Counted from the first letter of the stretch, positions 1 through 9,935 are shown. The stretch: 64,000 nucleotides of DNA from Micromonospora craterilacus (GCF_003236315.1 NZ_POTY01000003.1:1-64000); one strand, 5' to 3'. A program made the numbers and translations. The notes: generated from the letters alone by a model not told the origin.

Positions 1-1753
1 GGGCTTCGAGGCTGTGCCCGAGCAGCGGGAGCCAGCCTGCTCGGTAGGCGTCCCGGCATGCTTGGCGGCGTACCTTGCCGCTGCTGGTTTTCGGGACGGC
101 ACCGCGGCGAGCCAGCGCGACGGCGTGTACGTGCAGGCCGTGGCGTGCGGCGATGGCCTGTCTGATGGCGGCCGCAACCGCGGTGGTCTCTTCCTCGCTG
201 AGGTTCTCCGCGTTGACCTCGTGCACGATCACCAGCTGTTCGTCGGTGTCGTCGGCTGGGTCGTCGGAGAAGGCGGCGCCGCAGGACGGGCGCAGGGCCG
301 GGTGGCTTGACTGGACGGTCCATTCCAGATCGGTGGGGTGATGGTTCTGGCCCCGGACGATGATCAGGTCCTTGCGCCGACCGACGACGTAGAGCTCGCC
401 GTCGACCAGCGCGCCGAGGTCGCCGGTGCGCAGGTGGGTGCCGGGCGGTCCGTCGGCGCGGGTCGCACCGAAGGTGGCGGCGGTGGCCGCCGGGTCCTGC
501 CAGTAGCCGGCGGCGACACCGGGACCGCGAATCCAGATCTCTCCCACGGTGCCGTCGGCGACCGCCCGGCGATTCTCCGGGTCGACCACTGTGACGGTGG
601 TGTCGGCCACCGGACGGCCGCTGCTGGCGGCCCGGCGGCTGTCGGCGGCGCCGGTGGCCGGGATCAGCCGGCCGGCACGTACCTGGGCCGCGTCGACGTC
701 GAGGATGCGCGGAGGTGCGTTGCGGGGCGCTCCGGCAACGATCAGCGTGGCCTCGGCAAGGCCGTAGCAGGCGAAGAACGCCTCGGCGGAGAAGCCGGAG
801 ACGGCGAAGGCCGCGGTGAAACGGCGCATGGTCGTTTCCCGGACGACTTCGGCTCCGTTGTAGGCGCCCCGCCAGCAGGACAGGTCGAGCCGCCGCCGCG
901 ACGCGTCGTCGGTCCGGCTGACGCACAGCTCGTAGGCGAAGTTGGGGCCGCCGGCGACGGCCGCGCGGTACCGGTCGATCGCTTTCAGCCACCGGATCGG
1001 GCGGGCCAGGAAGGCCGCCGGGGGCATCAGGACCGACAGGGCCCCGAGGTAGAGCGGCTGCAGCGCGTTGGCGATCATCCCCATGTCGTGGAACAGCGGC
1101 AGCCAGCCCACGAAGGTGGAGTCCTCGTCGTTGATCAGCGATGACGCGATCGCCCGCTCGTTGGCCATGATGTTGCCGTGCGTCACCATGACGCCCTGCG
1201 GTTGCCGGGTCGAGCCGGAGGTGTACTGCAGGAACGCGAGTGCCTCCGAGTGCAGTTCAGGCCGGCGCCAGCCGTCGGCGGCGGCAACCGGTACCTCGGT
1301 CACATCGAGGTGGATGCCGGGCTGCCCGGTGCCGTCGTCGACTGGGTGTGGCCGGGGGGCGAGGAGGAACCGGGGTCGGGCGTCGCGGGCGATCCAGCCG
1401 AGCCGGTCCGCGCCTGGCCGGGTGGTCGGTGCGTCGCAGGGTACGGCGATGACGCCGGCGTAGAGACAGCCGAGGAAGGCGGCCATGTAGTCGAGGCCCG
1501 CCTCGGCCGGGTAGGCGACCAGTGCCCGTGGCGGCGTGCCCGCCGCGTCCTGGCCCGCGGCCAGGTGCTGCAGCGTGGCCGCGACGGCGCGGGCCCGCGC
1601 GTCGATGTCGGCGAAGGTGAGGCGTTCCGTCTCCTCCTCGCCGTCGGGCAGCAGGCAGTAGGCGGGCCGGTGGGGCTGCGCGGTGGCGCGGTGGCGCAGG
1701 ACGTCCACGAGGGTCGGCAGGCCGTACGGCGGGGCCGGCGGTGGGAGACTCAC
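1..1753 (-). CDS. Fatty acyl-AMP ligase (FAAL), C-terminus cut by window edge
   Basis: Adenylate-forming enzyme that would activate a fatty acid as acyl-AMP and load it onto a carrier domain of the assembly line. The reading frame is open from GTG at 1753 to the left edge (584 codons), close to full FAAL length, so only the last residues are missing. Visible motifs are YTSGSTRQPQGVMVTHGN (ATP loop), WLPLFHDMGMI, AGGPNFAYELC and CYGLAEAT, all typical of FAALs rather than CoA ligases, and a C-terminal GKVRRQACRDAY. The start lies 6 nt after the NRPS stop codon, so the two genes are translationally linked. A GTG overlapping the NRPS stop is out of frame and was rejected. FAAL next to an NRPS normally signals lipo-initiation of a lipopeptide. 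The chain length of the acid cannot be read from sequence. Confidence 0.93.
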   Translation of the reverse strand, partial: MSLPPPAPPYGLPTLVDVLRHRATAQPHRPAYCLLPDGEEETERLTFADIDARARAVAATLQHLAAGQDAAGTPPRALVAYPAEAGLDYMAAFLGCLYAGVIAVPCDAPTTRPGADRLGWIARDARPRFLLAPRPHPVDDGTGQPGIHLDVTEVPVAAADGWRRPELHSEALAFLQYTSGSTRQPQGVMVTHGNIMANERAIASSLINDEDSTFVGWLPLFHDMGMIANALQPLYLGALSVLMPPAAFLARPIRWLKAIDRYRAAVAGGPNFAYELCVSRTDDASRRRLDLSCWRGAYNGAEVVRETTMRRFTAAFAVSGFSAEAFFACYGLAEATLIVAGAPRNAPPRILDVDAAQVRAGRLIPATGAADSRRAASSGRPVADTTVTVVDPENRRAVADGTVGEIWIRGPGVAAGYWQDPAATAATFGATRADGPPGTHLRTGDLGALVDGELYVVGRRKDLIIVRGQNHHPTDLEWTVQSSHPALRPSCGAAFSDDPADDTDEQLVIVHEVNAENLSEEETTAVAAAIRQAIAARHGLHVHAVALARRGAVPKTSSGKVRRQACRDAYRAGWLPLLGHSLEA

Positions 1754-1759
1754 CGCCGC

Positions 1760-4700
1760 TCACCCGCTCGTCAGCACGGTGGCCGGCGGGTTGGCCACGG
1801 CGCGGGCCCGGTCCACGGCCTCGGCGAACGAGGTGACGGTGCTGGCGTCGAAGATGGTCCGCACCGGCAGGTGCAGGCCGAAGACCTTGTTGGTGCGGGT
1901 GACCACCTGCATTGCGCGCAGTGACTCGCCTCCCAGGTCGAAGAAGTCGTCGTCGGCGCCGACGGCGTCCACGCCCAGTACCTGTTCCCACACCGCGGCT
2001 ATCACCTGCTCGGTGTCGGTACGCGGGGCCGACGGCGCGGTCGCCCGGGCGGCGGTGCGGTCGACGGCGGGCAGGGCGCTGCGGTCGACCTTGCCGGTGC
2101 CGGTCAACGGCAGTGCGTCGAGCCGGACGATGGTGGCGGGCACCATGTACTTCGGCAGCCGGTCCCGCAGGTACTGCTGCAGGCCGGCGGCGTCGGGCGG
2201 GTCCATCGAGGTCACCGCGACGTAGGCGACCAGGGCCAGTTCCCCGCCGCCGTCGGCGCGCGCCACCACCACCGCGCGGGTGACTGCGGGGTGGATGTCG
2301 AGCACACCTTCGATCTCGCCGAGCTCGACCCGGAAACCGCGGATCTTCACCTGGTGGTCGGTGCGGCCGAGGAACTCCAGTTGGCCGTCCGTCGTGTGCC
2401 GGACCAGGTCCCCGGTGCGGTACATGCGCGCGCCGGGCTGGGCCGCGAAGGGATCGGGGAGAAAGCGGGCGGCGGTGCGGCCGGGCCTGCCGAGGTAGCC
2501 TCGGGCGACGCCGGCGCCGCCGAGGAGGAGTTCGGCTGGCACCCCGATCGGTACCGGCTGACCGTGGGCATTGAGCGCGTACGCCCGGACTCCGGCCACG
2601 GGCTGACCGATCGGCAGTTGGCTGCGGTACGGGATCGGCTCACCTGTCCAGGCGGTCGCCCAGACGGTGGCCTCGGTCGGCCCGTACTCGTTGACGAGCC
2701 GCGCGGCCGGCGCCACCCGCCGGGCCGCCGCGTGCAGGTCCTTCGTACTGGCCTCGCCGGCCGCGATCATCACCTGCAGGGTGGACAGCTGCCCTGGTTC
2801 GGCCTGCTCGAGGAGGGTGGACAACAGCGACGGCACGGCGAGGGTGTGGGTGATGTTCTCCTCGGCGAGGTGGCGCAGCAGGCGGGCGGGTTCGAGCTGA
2901 CTGCCCTCGGTGGGCAGGTACACCGCCCCGCCCGTGCACAGCGGCCAGAACAGCCCGGCGATCGAGCTGTCGAAGACCAACGATGAGACGAGGAGGAACT
3001 TCGCCGGCGCCTGCCGGTACCACTGGGTGCGGGCCAGGGTCGAGTTGACCAGGCTGCGGTGGGTCACGCCGACGTGTTTCGGGGCGCCCGTGGATCCCGA
3101 GGTGGAGATCACGTAGGCGAGGTTGTCGGCTGCGGTCGGGACACCGGTGACGGCGGTGGGCCGGCTCGGCGGTTCCACGAACGGAGGCCGGTCGCGCAGC
3201 GCGAGCACGGGCGCGGTGGTGATCCGGTGCAATTGGCCGGGTTCGGTGAGGACGACGACCGGTCGGAGTTGGCCGGCGATGCTGTTGAGCCGTTCGTCGG
3301 GATGGTTCGGGTCCATCGGGAGGTAGGCGGCACCGGATCGCAGGACCGCCAGTACCGCCACGATTGTCGGGACGCTGCGGCCGGCGAGCAGGCCGACCAG
3401 GCGCTCCGGGCCGGCGCCGTGCTCCTGCAGGGTCCGCGCGAGCCCTCCGGCCCGGCGGGTCAGTTCGGCGTAGGTGAGGGTGCCGGTGGGCGCGCTGACC
3501 GCGACCGCGTCGGGGGTGGCCCGGGCCTGCGCCCAGATGAGGTCGGGCAGCCGCGCGTCGCCCCCCAGGGCGGGCCCACCGTTGGCGAACTCATCGAGTA
3601 CGCGGGTCAGCTCCGGTTCGGACAGCAGGGCGGTGCGGTGGTATGCCGCCTCGGGTTCGCTGACCATGGCTGTCAGGACCCGCTGGTAGTCCTTCGCCAT
3701 CTGGTCCATCAGCTCGGCGTCGAACTGGAGGTTGTCGTACTCGATGCGGATCTCGAGCTGTCCGTTGTCCCGGTTCAGCCGGAAGATGGCGCAGAACGGG
3801 AAGGTCGATTCGCCGTACAGCTCGGTCGCGACGTGCTCGATGCCGCGGGCCCGCCACCGGTCCAGTTCCCGGAAGACGTGGTAGTCGGTGAAGAAGAAGA
3901 GCGTCTCGGCCAGCGGCTCGTTGCCCTGGTGCCGCTTCAGCTCGGCCATCGGCAGCCGCCGGTACGGCAGGGAGCGTTGCTCGCTGGCCAGCGTATCGGC
4001 GATCAGGTCCAGCCAGGTGCCGCCGGTCATGGCGACCCGCACCGCGAGGCTGTTGACGAACAGGCCGATCGCGGTGCTTCCGTCAGCCTGCTCGGGGCGC
4101 CCGTTCGTGACGGTGTAGGTGAGGGTGTCCGGCTGCCCGTGGTAGTGGTTCATCACGGCCAGGTGACCGGCGAGCAGGACGCTCTTGAGCGGTACGGCGT
4201 GATCCAGGGCGAGCCGCTTGAGTCGGTCGGACAGGTCGGTGGAGATCGGCACCGCGATCCGGACGATTTCCCGGGCGCCCTTGTCGGCGGTGGGTGCGGC
4301 GTTCAGCCGGGGCAGCCGCATCAGGGTGGCGTCGCGCAGGTACTCCGACCAGAAGGTGATGTTCTCGGGGCGGCGCAGCGCCTCGATCTCGAGTGCGACG
4401 GCGTCACGCATGGACGAGCGCGGCGGCGCTGGGGTCCACGACTCGCCGAAGGTGATTGAGAAGTAGTGCCCGAACAATTCGGTCACCATCAGCGCCTCGC
4501 TCCAGCCGTCCACGATTTCGTGGTGGAAGCCGTAGGTGAACTGGAACGTCGCGTCGTCGAGCCGCTGCACCATGAACCGGATGAGCGGATACTCCTCGAG
4601 TTCGAAGCCGCGCTGCTTCTCGCTGTCCACCCACGCCTCGATGTGTCGTTGCTGTTCGTCGGGGGTGCGGCCGCGTAGGTCGGCGTAGGAGAGCGGGTCG

Positions 4701-7700
4701 GGGAAGCCTCGGTGCACGAGCTGCAGGGGGCGGCTGAACGTGGTCTGGTCGAACGAGGTCCGCAGCATCGGGTGCCGCTCGACCAGTTGCCGGATCACCG
4801 AACGCAGCGCGTCCACGTCCAGCGGCGCCGTGAGCCGTACCGAGGCGATGGCGTGGTAGACGGCGGACTTCGCTGCGAAGTCCCGGTGGAAGATCATGCC
4901 TTCCTGTAGGAGGTTGAGCGGGAAGGCGTCCTCGACGTCGGCGGGCATCAGCGCCCGGTCTTCGGCGGAGACGAGGCTGAACGGGGCGGTCGCCGGCTCG
5001 GCGACCATCGGCTGCCCGGTCACTTCCTGGGCGAGGGCCCGGACGGTCGGCCAGCGGTGCAGGTCGGCGACCGTGACCGCGACGCCGCGGGCCTGGGCCC
5101 GGCTGGCCACCATCACGCTGCGGATCGAGTCGCCGCCGATGGTGAAGTAGTTGTCGTCGACGCCGACCCGGTCCCGGCGCAGCACCGCGGCGATCGCCCC
5201 GGCGAGGATCTCCTCGGTTTCGGTGCGCGGCGCCAGGTACGGCGTGCTCGCTTCGGGGTCGACCGTCGCCTGTGCCGCGAGTGCCGCCCGGTCGAGCTTC
5301 CCGTTGGCCGTCAGTGGCAGCTGGGCGACAGTGCGGACGTCGGCCGGGACGAGGTACTCCGGCAGCCGCTGCCGGCAGTAGGCGACGAGGTCGGCCGAGG
5401 ACGGTGCGGCAGCCGGCGCGACAACGACGTACGCGACGAGATGATTGCGGCTCGGCTCGCCCGGCGCGGACCCGGCGGCGACCGCGGCCTGCACCACCTG
5501 AGGGTGTCCGGCCAGCACGGTCTCCACCTCGCCGGGTTCGATCCGGTAGCCGCGCACCTTCAGTTGATCGTCCGTGCGGCCGAGGAAGATGAGCTCGCCT
5601 GCGGCGTCACGGCGGGCGTGGTCCCCGGTGCGGTAGGCACGTGCGGTCGGGTCGGCCGGATCGGTGACGAACCGCCGCCGGGTGAGCTCCGGCCGATTCA
5701 GGTAGCCGTCGGCGACACCGGCGCCGGCGATGACGATCTCCCCGACCGCACCGTCCGGAACCGGAGCGCCGAATCGGTCGAGCAGGTGGATCCGGGTGCC
5801 CGCGATCGGGTCGCCGAGCGGCACCGGGCCGGATGCCGGCGTGTCCGGGTGAATCTGGTACGCGCACGATCCGACCACGGTCTCCGTAGGCCCGTACTCG
5901 TTGACGATGGTGATGCCGGCGGGTTGGGCCCGCAGGTCCGCCAGTTGCTCGCCACGCAGCGGCTCGCCACCCAGAACCAGGGTGCGCACCTGCGTGGCCA
6001 ACCGCGCCGCCGGGATGACCGCCAGCAGCGCGTCCAGTTGGGACGGGGTGAGCTTGAGCAGGGTGACGTCGGGTTCGTCGCGCAGCACCGCGACGAGTCC
6101 GGCCAGGCCCGGTCCGTCCGGGACCAGTCTGCACCGCTGCCCGACGAGCAGCGGTCCGAGTAGCGCGGTGAGGGTCAGGTCGAATCCGGCGGAGGTGTGC
6201 ACGACGGTGCCGCCGCCGTCGCCGAGCCGGTACGCCCGCGCCGCCCAGCCCAGGTAGTTGAGCAGGCCGTGGTGGGTGACCGGCACACCGTTGGGCACCC
6301 CGGTGGAGCCCGAGGTGTACATCACGTAGGCGATGTCGCTGCCGCGGCCGACGGCGAGCTCCGCCCCGACCTGCTCCGGAACGGGCGCGGTCAGGTCGAG
6401 TCGTACCGGGTGCACCTGCGGTGGCAGGTCCTCGGTGGCGGTGCCGGGACCGAGGACCGCGAGCCGGGCCTCGACGTCCGCTGCGATAAACCGCACCCGT
6501 TGCGCCGGCTCGGCGAGGTCGACCGGCACGTACGCCGCGCCAGTCTTGGTCACGGCGAGCAGCGCGACGACGAGTTCCGCGCCGCGAGCGGCCCGGACCA
6601 GCACCCGTTGCCCGGCGCCCGCGCCGGCGGCCGCCAACCGCACGGCGAGCGCCGTGGCCGTTTCCTCCAGCCGCTCGTACGTCAACTGGTGGACACCGTC
6701 GTCGACGGCGACGGCGAGCGGTGTCCGGGCGGCCTGACTGGCGAACGCGTCGTGCAGGGTCGCCGGGCCGGTCGGCACGGTTGTCGGGCCGGACCGGCCG
6801 GTGCGCAGCCGCTGTGCCTCGCCGGGCAGCAGCAGGCTGACCGCGTCCACAGCCGGGGCGTCCTGGCCCACCAGCCGGTCCAGAACGACCCGGAACCGGT
6901 CGAGCAGCGTGGCCGCCGCCGGCGGTGGCAGCCGCTCGGAGTCGTAACCGAGGTGGACCCGCACACCGTCGGGTGCCAGGGTGAGCCGCAGCGCGACCGG
7001 TGCGCCGACGCAGCCGATGGCGGCCAGTGGCGGTGGCGGGTCGTCAACGGTGCGGTCCGCTGTACCGCCGTCGAGCTGGTCGACGTGGTGGACCCACTCG
7101 AACACCGGTGCCCGCCGTGCCGGCGGCGTTGCCGCCGGCTGGAGATCGTCGACGTGTTCGGCGGCATCCAGCAGGATCCGGTGTACCTGGGCCACCGCGT
7201 CGGGCCAGCTGGTGCCCGCAGCGAACCGGCAGACCACCGGTGCCTGCCGGGCGTACGGTCCGACCGCCCGGCGTAGCTCCGGGGCCGCCCGGGCGGGCAG
7301 CAGCACGTCGCAGAGCACGTCCCGTTCGCCGGCGATCCGCCAGAGCAGGACGGCCCAGGCGGTCGCGGCGACGGCACCGGGGGTGGTGGTCGTCGCGGTG
7401 GCGACGGATCGTATGGCGGCCCATGTTGCGGGGGAAAGAGTTCGGCTGTCGACCTGCCACGGTCCGGTCACGACGGTGTCGGCGAGCAGACCCTGCAACG
7501 CCACGGCAATGGCCGGGTCGCGGTGCGGTTCCCAGTACGCCCGCCGTGTCGTGCCCTGCGCATCGGCGAGCAGGTCGTGGTGCCAGGCGGCGAAGTCGGC
7601 GTACTGGACGGCCACCTCGGAAAGCGGGCGGCCCTGGTATGCCGCGACGATCTCGGCGGCGACGATGCGCAGGGATTCGTCGTCGGTGACCGCGGCATGC

Positions 7701-8122
7701 CCGGTCAGGACGAGCACCGGCGATTCGGGGCAGTGGACCAGGGTGATCCGGGCGGCAGGCCCGTGTTCGAGGTCGATCTGGTCTCGTTCGGCGGCGAGAA
7801 TTCGCCACAGTGGGTCACCGTCGTCCGCGCTTCCCGCCGGCGGGGCGTCAACCCGATCCACCACCGCGTCGAGTCCGTGGTCGGCTTCGTCGATGACCTG
7901 GACGGGAACCTGGTGTTCGGTCGCGGACCGCACTCGGGTCCGCAGGGCCTCGTGCCGGTGTCGGACCTGGCGCACCGCCGCCGCGAGCCGGTCCGGATCA
8001 CATCCAACACCCGATGTGGCGGCAGGAAGCGGGTACGCCGCCTGTACCCAGGCCGCCGGCAGCTGGTGCGTCTGCCGTTGCACCGGCGAGACCCGGAACC
8101 CGGCGATATCGGCTTCCTCCAC
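1760..8122 (-). CDS. Two-module NRPS, C*-A-T-C-A-T
   Basis: Nonribosomal peptide synthetase of 2120 aa. Order: an N-terminal condensation-type domain (about 1-420), A1 (about 445-930, core YVMYTSGSTG near 600), T1 (GGDS near 997), a standard C domain (HHEIVDG near 1202), A2 (STSGSTGAPK near 1676) and T2 (GGESLRAM near 2062). No thioesterase, epimerase or reductase follows. In the first C-like domain the HHxxxDG motif is altered to GHAAVTDDE, so its activity is doubtful. Aligning A-domain core motifs by eye gives A1 code D-L-T-K-V-G-E-V-G, close to known Asn/Asp codes, and A2 code D-S-A-L-I-A-E-V-W, which I cannot assign. GTG start at 8122, preceded by AAAGGGA. It follows the ArsR gene by 54 nt and precedes the FAAL by 6 nt, so the three probably form one transcript. 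Confidence 0.96.
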   Translation of the reverse strand: MEEADIAGFRVSPVQRQTHQLPAAWVQAAYPLPAATSGVGCDPDRLAAAVRQVRHRHEALRTRVRSATEHQVPVQVIDEADHGLDAVVDRVDAPPAGSADDGDPLWRILAAERDQIDLEHGPAARITLVHCPESPVLVLTGHAAVTDDESLRIVAAEIVAAYQGRPLSEVAVQYADFAAWHHDLLADAQGTTRRAYWEPHRDPAIAVALQGLLADTVVTGPWQVDSRTLSPATWAAIRSVATATTTTPGAVAATAWAVLLWRIAGERDVLCDVLLPARAAPELRRAVGPYARQAPVVCRFAAGTSWPDAVAQVHRILLDAAEHVDDLQPAATPPARRAPVFEWVHHVDQLDGGTADRTVDDPPPPLAAIGCVGAPVALRLTLAPDGVRVHLGYDSERLPPPAAATLLDRFRVVLDRLVGQDAPAVDAVSLLLPGEAQRLRTGRSGPTTVPTGPATLHDAFASQAARTPLAVAVDDGVHQLTYERLEETATALAVRLAAAGAGAGQRVLVRAARGAELVVALLAVTKTGAAYVPVDLAEPAQRVRFIAADVEARLAVLGPGTATEDLPPQVHPVRLDLTAPVPEQVGAELAVGRGSDIAYVMYTSGSTGVPNGVPVTHHGLLNYLGWAARAYRLGDGGGTVVHTSAGFDLTLTALLGPLLVGQRCRLVPDGPGLAGLVAVLRDEPDVTLLKLTPSQLDALLAVIPAARLATQVRTLVLGGEPLRGEQLADLRAQPAGITIVNEYGPTETVVGSCAYQIHPDTPASGPVPLGDPIAGTRIHLLDRFGAPVPDGAVGEIVIAGAGVADGYLNRPELTRRRFVTDPADPTARAYRTGDHARRDAAGELIFLGRTDDQLKVRGYRIEPGEVETVLAGHPQVVQAAVAAGSAPGEPSRNHLVAYVVVAPAAAPSSADLVAYCRQRLPEYLVPADVRTVAQLPLTANGKLDRAALAAQATVDPEASTPYLAPRTETEEILAGAIAAVLRRDRVGVDDNYFTIGGDSIRSVMVASRAQARGVAVTVADLHRWPTVRALAQEVTGQPMVAEPATAPFSLVSAEDRALMPADVEDAFPLNLLQEGMIFHRDFAAKSAVYHAIASVRLTAPLDVDALRSVIRQLVERHPMLRTSFDQTTFSRPLQLVHRGFPDPLSYADLRGRTPDEQQRHIEAWVDSEKQRGFELEEYPLIRFMVQRLDDATFQFTYGFHHEIVDGWSEALMVTELFGHYFSITFGESWTPAPPRSSMRDAVALEIEALRRPENITFWSEYLRDATLMRLPRLNAAPTADKGAREIVRIAVPISTDLSDRLKRLALDHAVPLKSVLLAGHLAVMNHYHGQPDTLTYTVTNGRPEQADGSTAIGLFVNSLAVRVAMTGGTWLDLIADTLASEQRSLPYRRLPMAELKRHQGNEPLAETLFFFTDYHVFRELDRWRARGIEHVATELYGESTFPFCAIFRLNRDNGQLEIRIEYDNLQFDAELMDQMAKDYQRVLTAMVSEPEAAYHRTALLSEPELTRVLDEFANGGPALGGDARLPDLIWAQARATPDAVAVSAPTGTLTYAELTRRAGGLARTLQEHGAGPERLVGLLAGRSVPTIVAVLAVLRSGAAYLPMDPNHPDERLNSIAGQLRPVVVLTEPGQLHRITTAPVLALRDRPPFVEPPSRPTAVTGVPTAADNLAYVISTSGSTGAPKHVGVTHRSLVNSTLARTQWYRQAPAKFLLVSSLVFDSSIAGLFWPLCTGGAVYLPTEGSQLEPARLLRHLAEENITHTLAVPSLLSTLLEQAEPGQLSTLQVMIAAGEASTKDLHAAARRVAPAARLVNEYGPTEATVWATAWTGEPIPYRSQLPIGQPVAGVRAYALNAHGQPVPIGVPAELLLGGAGVARGYLGRPGRTAARFLPDPFAAQPGARMYRTGDLVRHTTDGQLEFLGRTDHQVKIRGFRVELGEIEGVLDIHPAVTRAVVVARADGGGELALVAYVAVTSMDPPDAAGLQQYLRDRLPKYMVPATIVRLDALPLTGTGKVDRSALPAVDRTAARATAPSAPRTDTEQVIAAVWEQVLGVDAVGADDDFFDLGGESLRAMQVVTRTNKVFGLHLPVRTIFDASTVTSFAEAVDRARAVANPPATVLTSG

Positions 8123-8176
8123 GGCGGGTTCCCTTTCGCGTCGGTCGGGCGCCGGCTCGCTGATGTGCCGGCCGGG

Positions 8177-8557
8177 TCAGATCCAGTCGGGGCCGATCCG
8201 GCTGCAGGAACTGAGGTGGTCGCACTGGTCGCTGGCGACGATCTGCGCGACGGCGAGCACGTCACGCAGCCGGGGGTCGGCGATCCGGTACACGCCTCGG
8301 CGGGACACCCGGTCGACTTCGACGAACCGGCACCAGCGCAGGCAGGCGAGATGGTTCGACACACGGCTCTGCGGCACGTTCAGGATGCTGACAAGTTCGC
8401 TGACGCTGCGTTCCCCGTCGAGCAGGAGCCGCAGGATGGCCAGCCGGGTCGGGTCGGACAGCACCCGGAAGAAGCGGGCATCGGCGACGGCGGTCTCGAC
8501 CGGCGACTGGGTGGTGGTGGTATCCGTTTTGGCTCCGCTGGCAGGAGCTGGCGTCAT
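8177..8557 (-). CDS. ArsR/SmtB repressor, CmtR-like (ArsR1)
   Basis: Winged-helix metal-type repressor of 126 aa. The core runs FRVLSDPTRLAILRLLLDG through the recognition helix VPQSRVSNHLACLRWC. Cys72 and Cys76 form a C-x3-C in the recognition helix, and Cys112 and Cys118 sit in the C-terminal tail. Mycobacterial CmtR uses Cys57, Cys61 and Cys102 for Cd/Pb; the interval from Cys76 to Cys118 (42) nearly equals CmtR's 61 to 102 (41). I infer a metal- or thiol-responsive repressor. It heads the NRPS-FAAL genes and a dyad operator overlaps its own promoter, so autoregulation is likely. A putative -10 TAGGAT ends 6 nt before the ATG, suggesting a leaderless mRNA. Confidence 0.93.
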   Translation of the reverse strand: MTPAPASGAKTDTTTTQSPVETAVADARFFRVLSDPTRLAILRLLLDGERSVSELVSILNVPQSRVSNHLACLRWCRFVEVDRVSRRGVYRIADPRLRDVLAVAQIVASDQCDHLSSCSRIGPDWI

Positions 8558-8571
8558 GGCGCGATCCTAAA

Positions 8572-8585
8572 ACAGGATGTCCTGA
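8572..8585. promoter_or_regulatory. Dyad operator A1 in the ArsR1-NRPS-FAAL promoter
   Basis: ACAGG-ATGT-CCTGA, a 5-4-5 inverted repeat with one arm mismatch, 15 nt from the ArsR1 start. It lies between a weak -35 (TGTCGT) and the -10 TAGGAT on the minus strand, where a bound repressor would block RNA polymerase. The nearby ATCCT-AAAAC-AGGAT (8564-8578) is an overlapping second dyad. Assignment to ArsR1 is inference. Confidence 0.6.
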
Positions 8586-8611
8586 TACGACAGAGCCGAA
8601 TCGACGGCGGT

Positions 8612-9892
8612 TCATCCGTCGCCGGCCGGCGACGGCTGCCCGCCGATGCGGTGGACGGTGACCCCCGGCCGGTCGGTCACGACGTGCCAGGGGTCGACCA
8701 CCACGGAGCCCGCCGCGAAGGGGTACCCGGTGAACTCGGGTTCCGGGCAGCCGATGAAGTAGGCGCGGGCGGCGGCGGCAGGCGGCCGGCCGATCAGATC
8801 CGCAGGCGTGGCGACGACCTCGGCCGTGGCGCCCGCGAAGTGGAGCATGGTCACCATGAGCGCCGAGGAGCTGCCGGTCTGCAGGTCCGTGCCCGGTTTG
8901 AAGGCGGTGCCCAACACCGTCATCGGGAGGGGGCCGGCGTACTCGGCGAATCGCCGGGCCAGCCACTCCACGTACGCCTGCCGGGTCCGCAGGACGCCGG
9001 TGAACAGGTCGGCCTCGCCGCCGTGCGCCCGGAACAGCCAGGAGAGCGCGATGTTGTCCCGCGGATGGCAGGGCCCGCCGTCGCCCATGCCTGGGCTGAG
9101 GTATGCCGCGCTGGTCAGGCGTTGGTCCCCGCTGCGGATGATCCGCAGGACGTCCCCGGCGTCCGCGCCGGTCTCGTGCGCCATCCACTGGACCAGGTTG
9201 GCGACGGTCACCTTGGCGCTGACGAACGTGTTGTAGACGACCTTGGCGAGTTCGGCGGTCTCGTACGAGACCTCGAACAGCGGTGCGTCGGCGAGGCTGG
9301 CGAGCACCGTCGACACGGTGCCGTGGCGGTAGGTTGCCGGGGCGCCGATCATGGTGAACTCCGGCCGGCTCAGGTCCTGCGCGACGCGTCCCATGCCGAC
9401 GAACTGTGGACAGTAGAGGATCGGGTGCGCGGTGGCGACCGGCAGGATCTGTGCGCGGATGGTCCCGGGCAGCACGGTGGACATCACGCCGATCTCGATC
9501 GGCCCGGGCGCGTGGGCGGCCACGTCGCTGACGGCACGCCGCAGCGCGGTGTAGTCGAAGTCCGCTCGGGAGTCCGGCAGCGGGGTGATGCCCTCGTACA
9601 TTGGGCGATGCGGTGTCTCCACCACCACGAAGACGCAGTCCGCTGCGGACAAAAGCTCGGGTAGCGGTGCGAACCGCAGGGGTACGGTGTCGTCCACCAA
9701 GTCGACGAGGGTGCCCTCACCGTCCGGTCCGCGTTCGTACCGGGACAGCGCGGCGGTGCGCATCCGGGCGTCGTCCCGGTCGTATCCGATGACCTGGTAG
9801 CCCCGTAGGGCGAGCGCCGCTGCGACCGGTAGACCGAGCTTGCCGAGCCCAACGACGCCGATCGTTACCGCCATAGCGTGCAACTTGACCAT
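8612..9892 (-). CDS. UDP-glucose/GDP-mannose 6-dehydrogenase family protein
   Basis: NAD-dependent nucleotide-sugar dehydrogenase that would oxidise C6 of an NDP-hexose to a uronic acid. The N-terminal Rossmann motif is GVVGLGKLGLP, and the catalytic Cys lies in GDGGPCHPRDNIAL, which matches the GGxCxPxD signature. A C-terminal UDP-binding region contains GTAFKPGTD. Full length is 426 aa; an internal ATG seven codons in (9874) begins directly at MAVTIGVVGLGK and may be the true start. It is divergent from the VOC-glycosyltransferase operon, and two dyads lie in the shared 105-bp intergenic region. In this context it most likely supplies a sugar acid for decoration of the product. Confidence 0.93.
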   Translation of the reverse strand: MVKLHAMAVTIGVVGLGKLGLPVAAALALRGYQVIGYDRDDARMRTAALSRYERGPDGEGTLVDLVDDTVPLRFAPLPELLSAADCVFVVVETPHRPMYEGITPLPDSRADFDYTALRRAVSDVAAHAPGPIEIGVMSTVLPGTIRAQILPVATAHPILYCPQFVGMGRVAQDLSRPEFTMIGAPATYRHGTVSTVLASLADAPLFEVSYETAELAKVVYNTFVSAKVTVANLVQWMAHETGADAGDVLRIIRSGDQRLTSAAYLSPGMGDGGPCHPRDNIALSWLFRAHGGEADLFTGVLRTRQAYVEWLARRFAEYAGPLPMTVLGTAFKPGTDLQTGSSSALMVTMLHFAGATAEVVATPADLIGRPPAAAARAYFIGCPEPEFTGYPFAAGSVVVDPWHVVTDRPGVTVHRIGGQPSPAGDG

Positions 9893-9917
9893 GGGTGCGG
9901 TTGCCGCACAAGGCCCG

Positions 9918-9935
9918 CATCAGGTTTCCCTGATG
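9918..9935. promoter_or_regulatory. Dyad operator A2, upstream of the nucleotide-sugar dehydrogenase
   Basis: CATCAGG-TTTC-CCTGATG, a perfect 7-bp inverted repeat with a 4-nt spacer. Its core TCAGG-N4-CCTGA (9920-9933) has the same geometry as operator A1. It sits 26 nt before the upstream start of the leftward dehydrogenase, in the divergent promoter region. Confidence 0.6.

Noticed and set aside
7523-9664. A 713-codon open frame on the plus strand
   Set aside because: Antisense to NRPS, ArsR1 and dehydrogenase genes, all of which carry clear family motifs.
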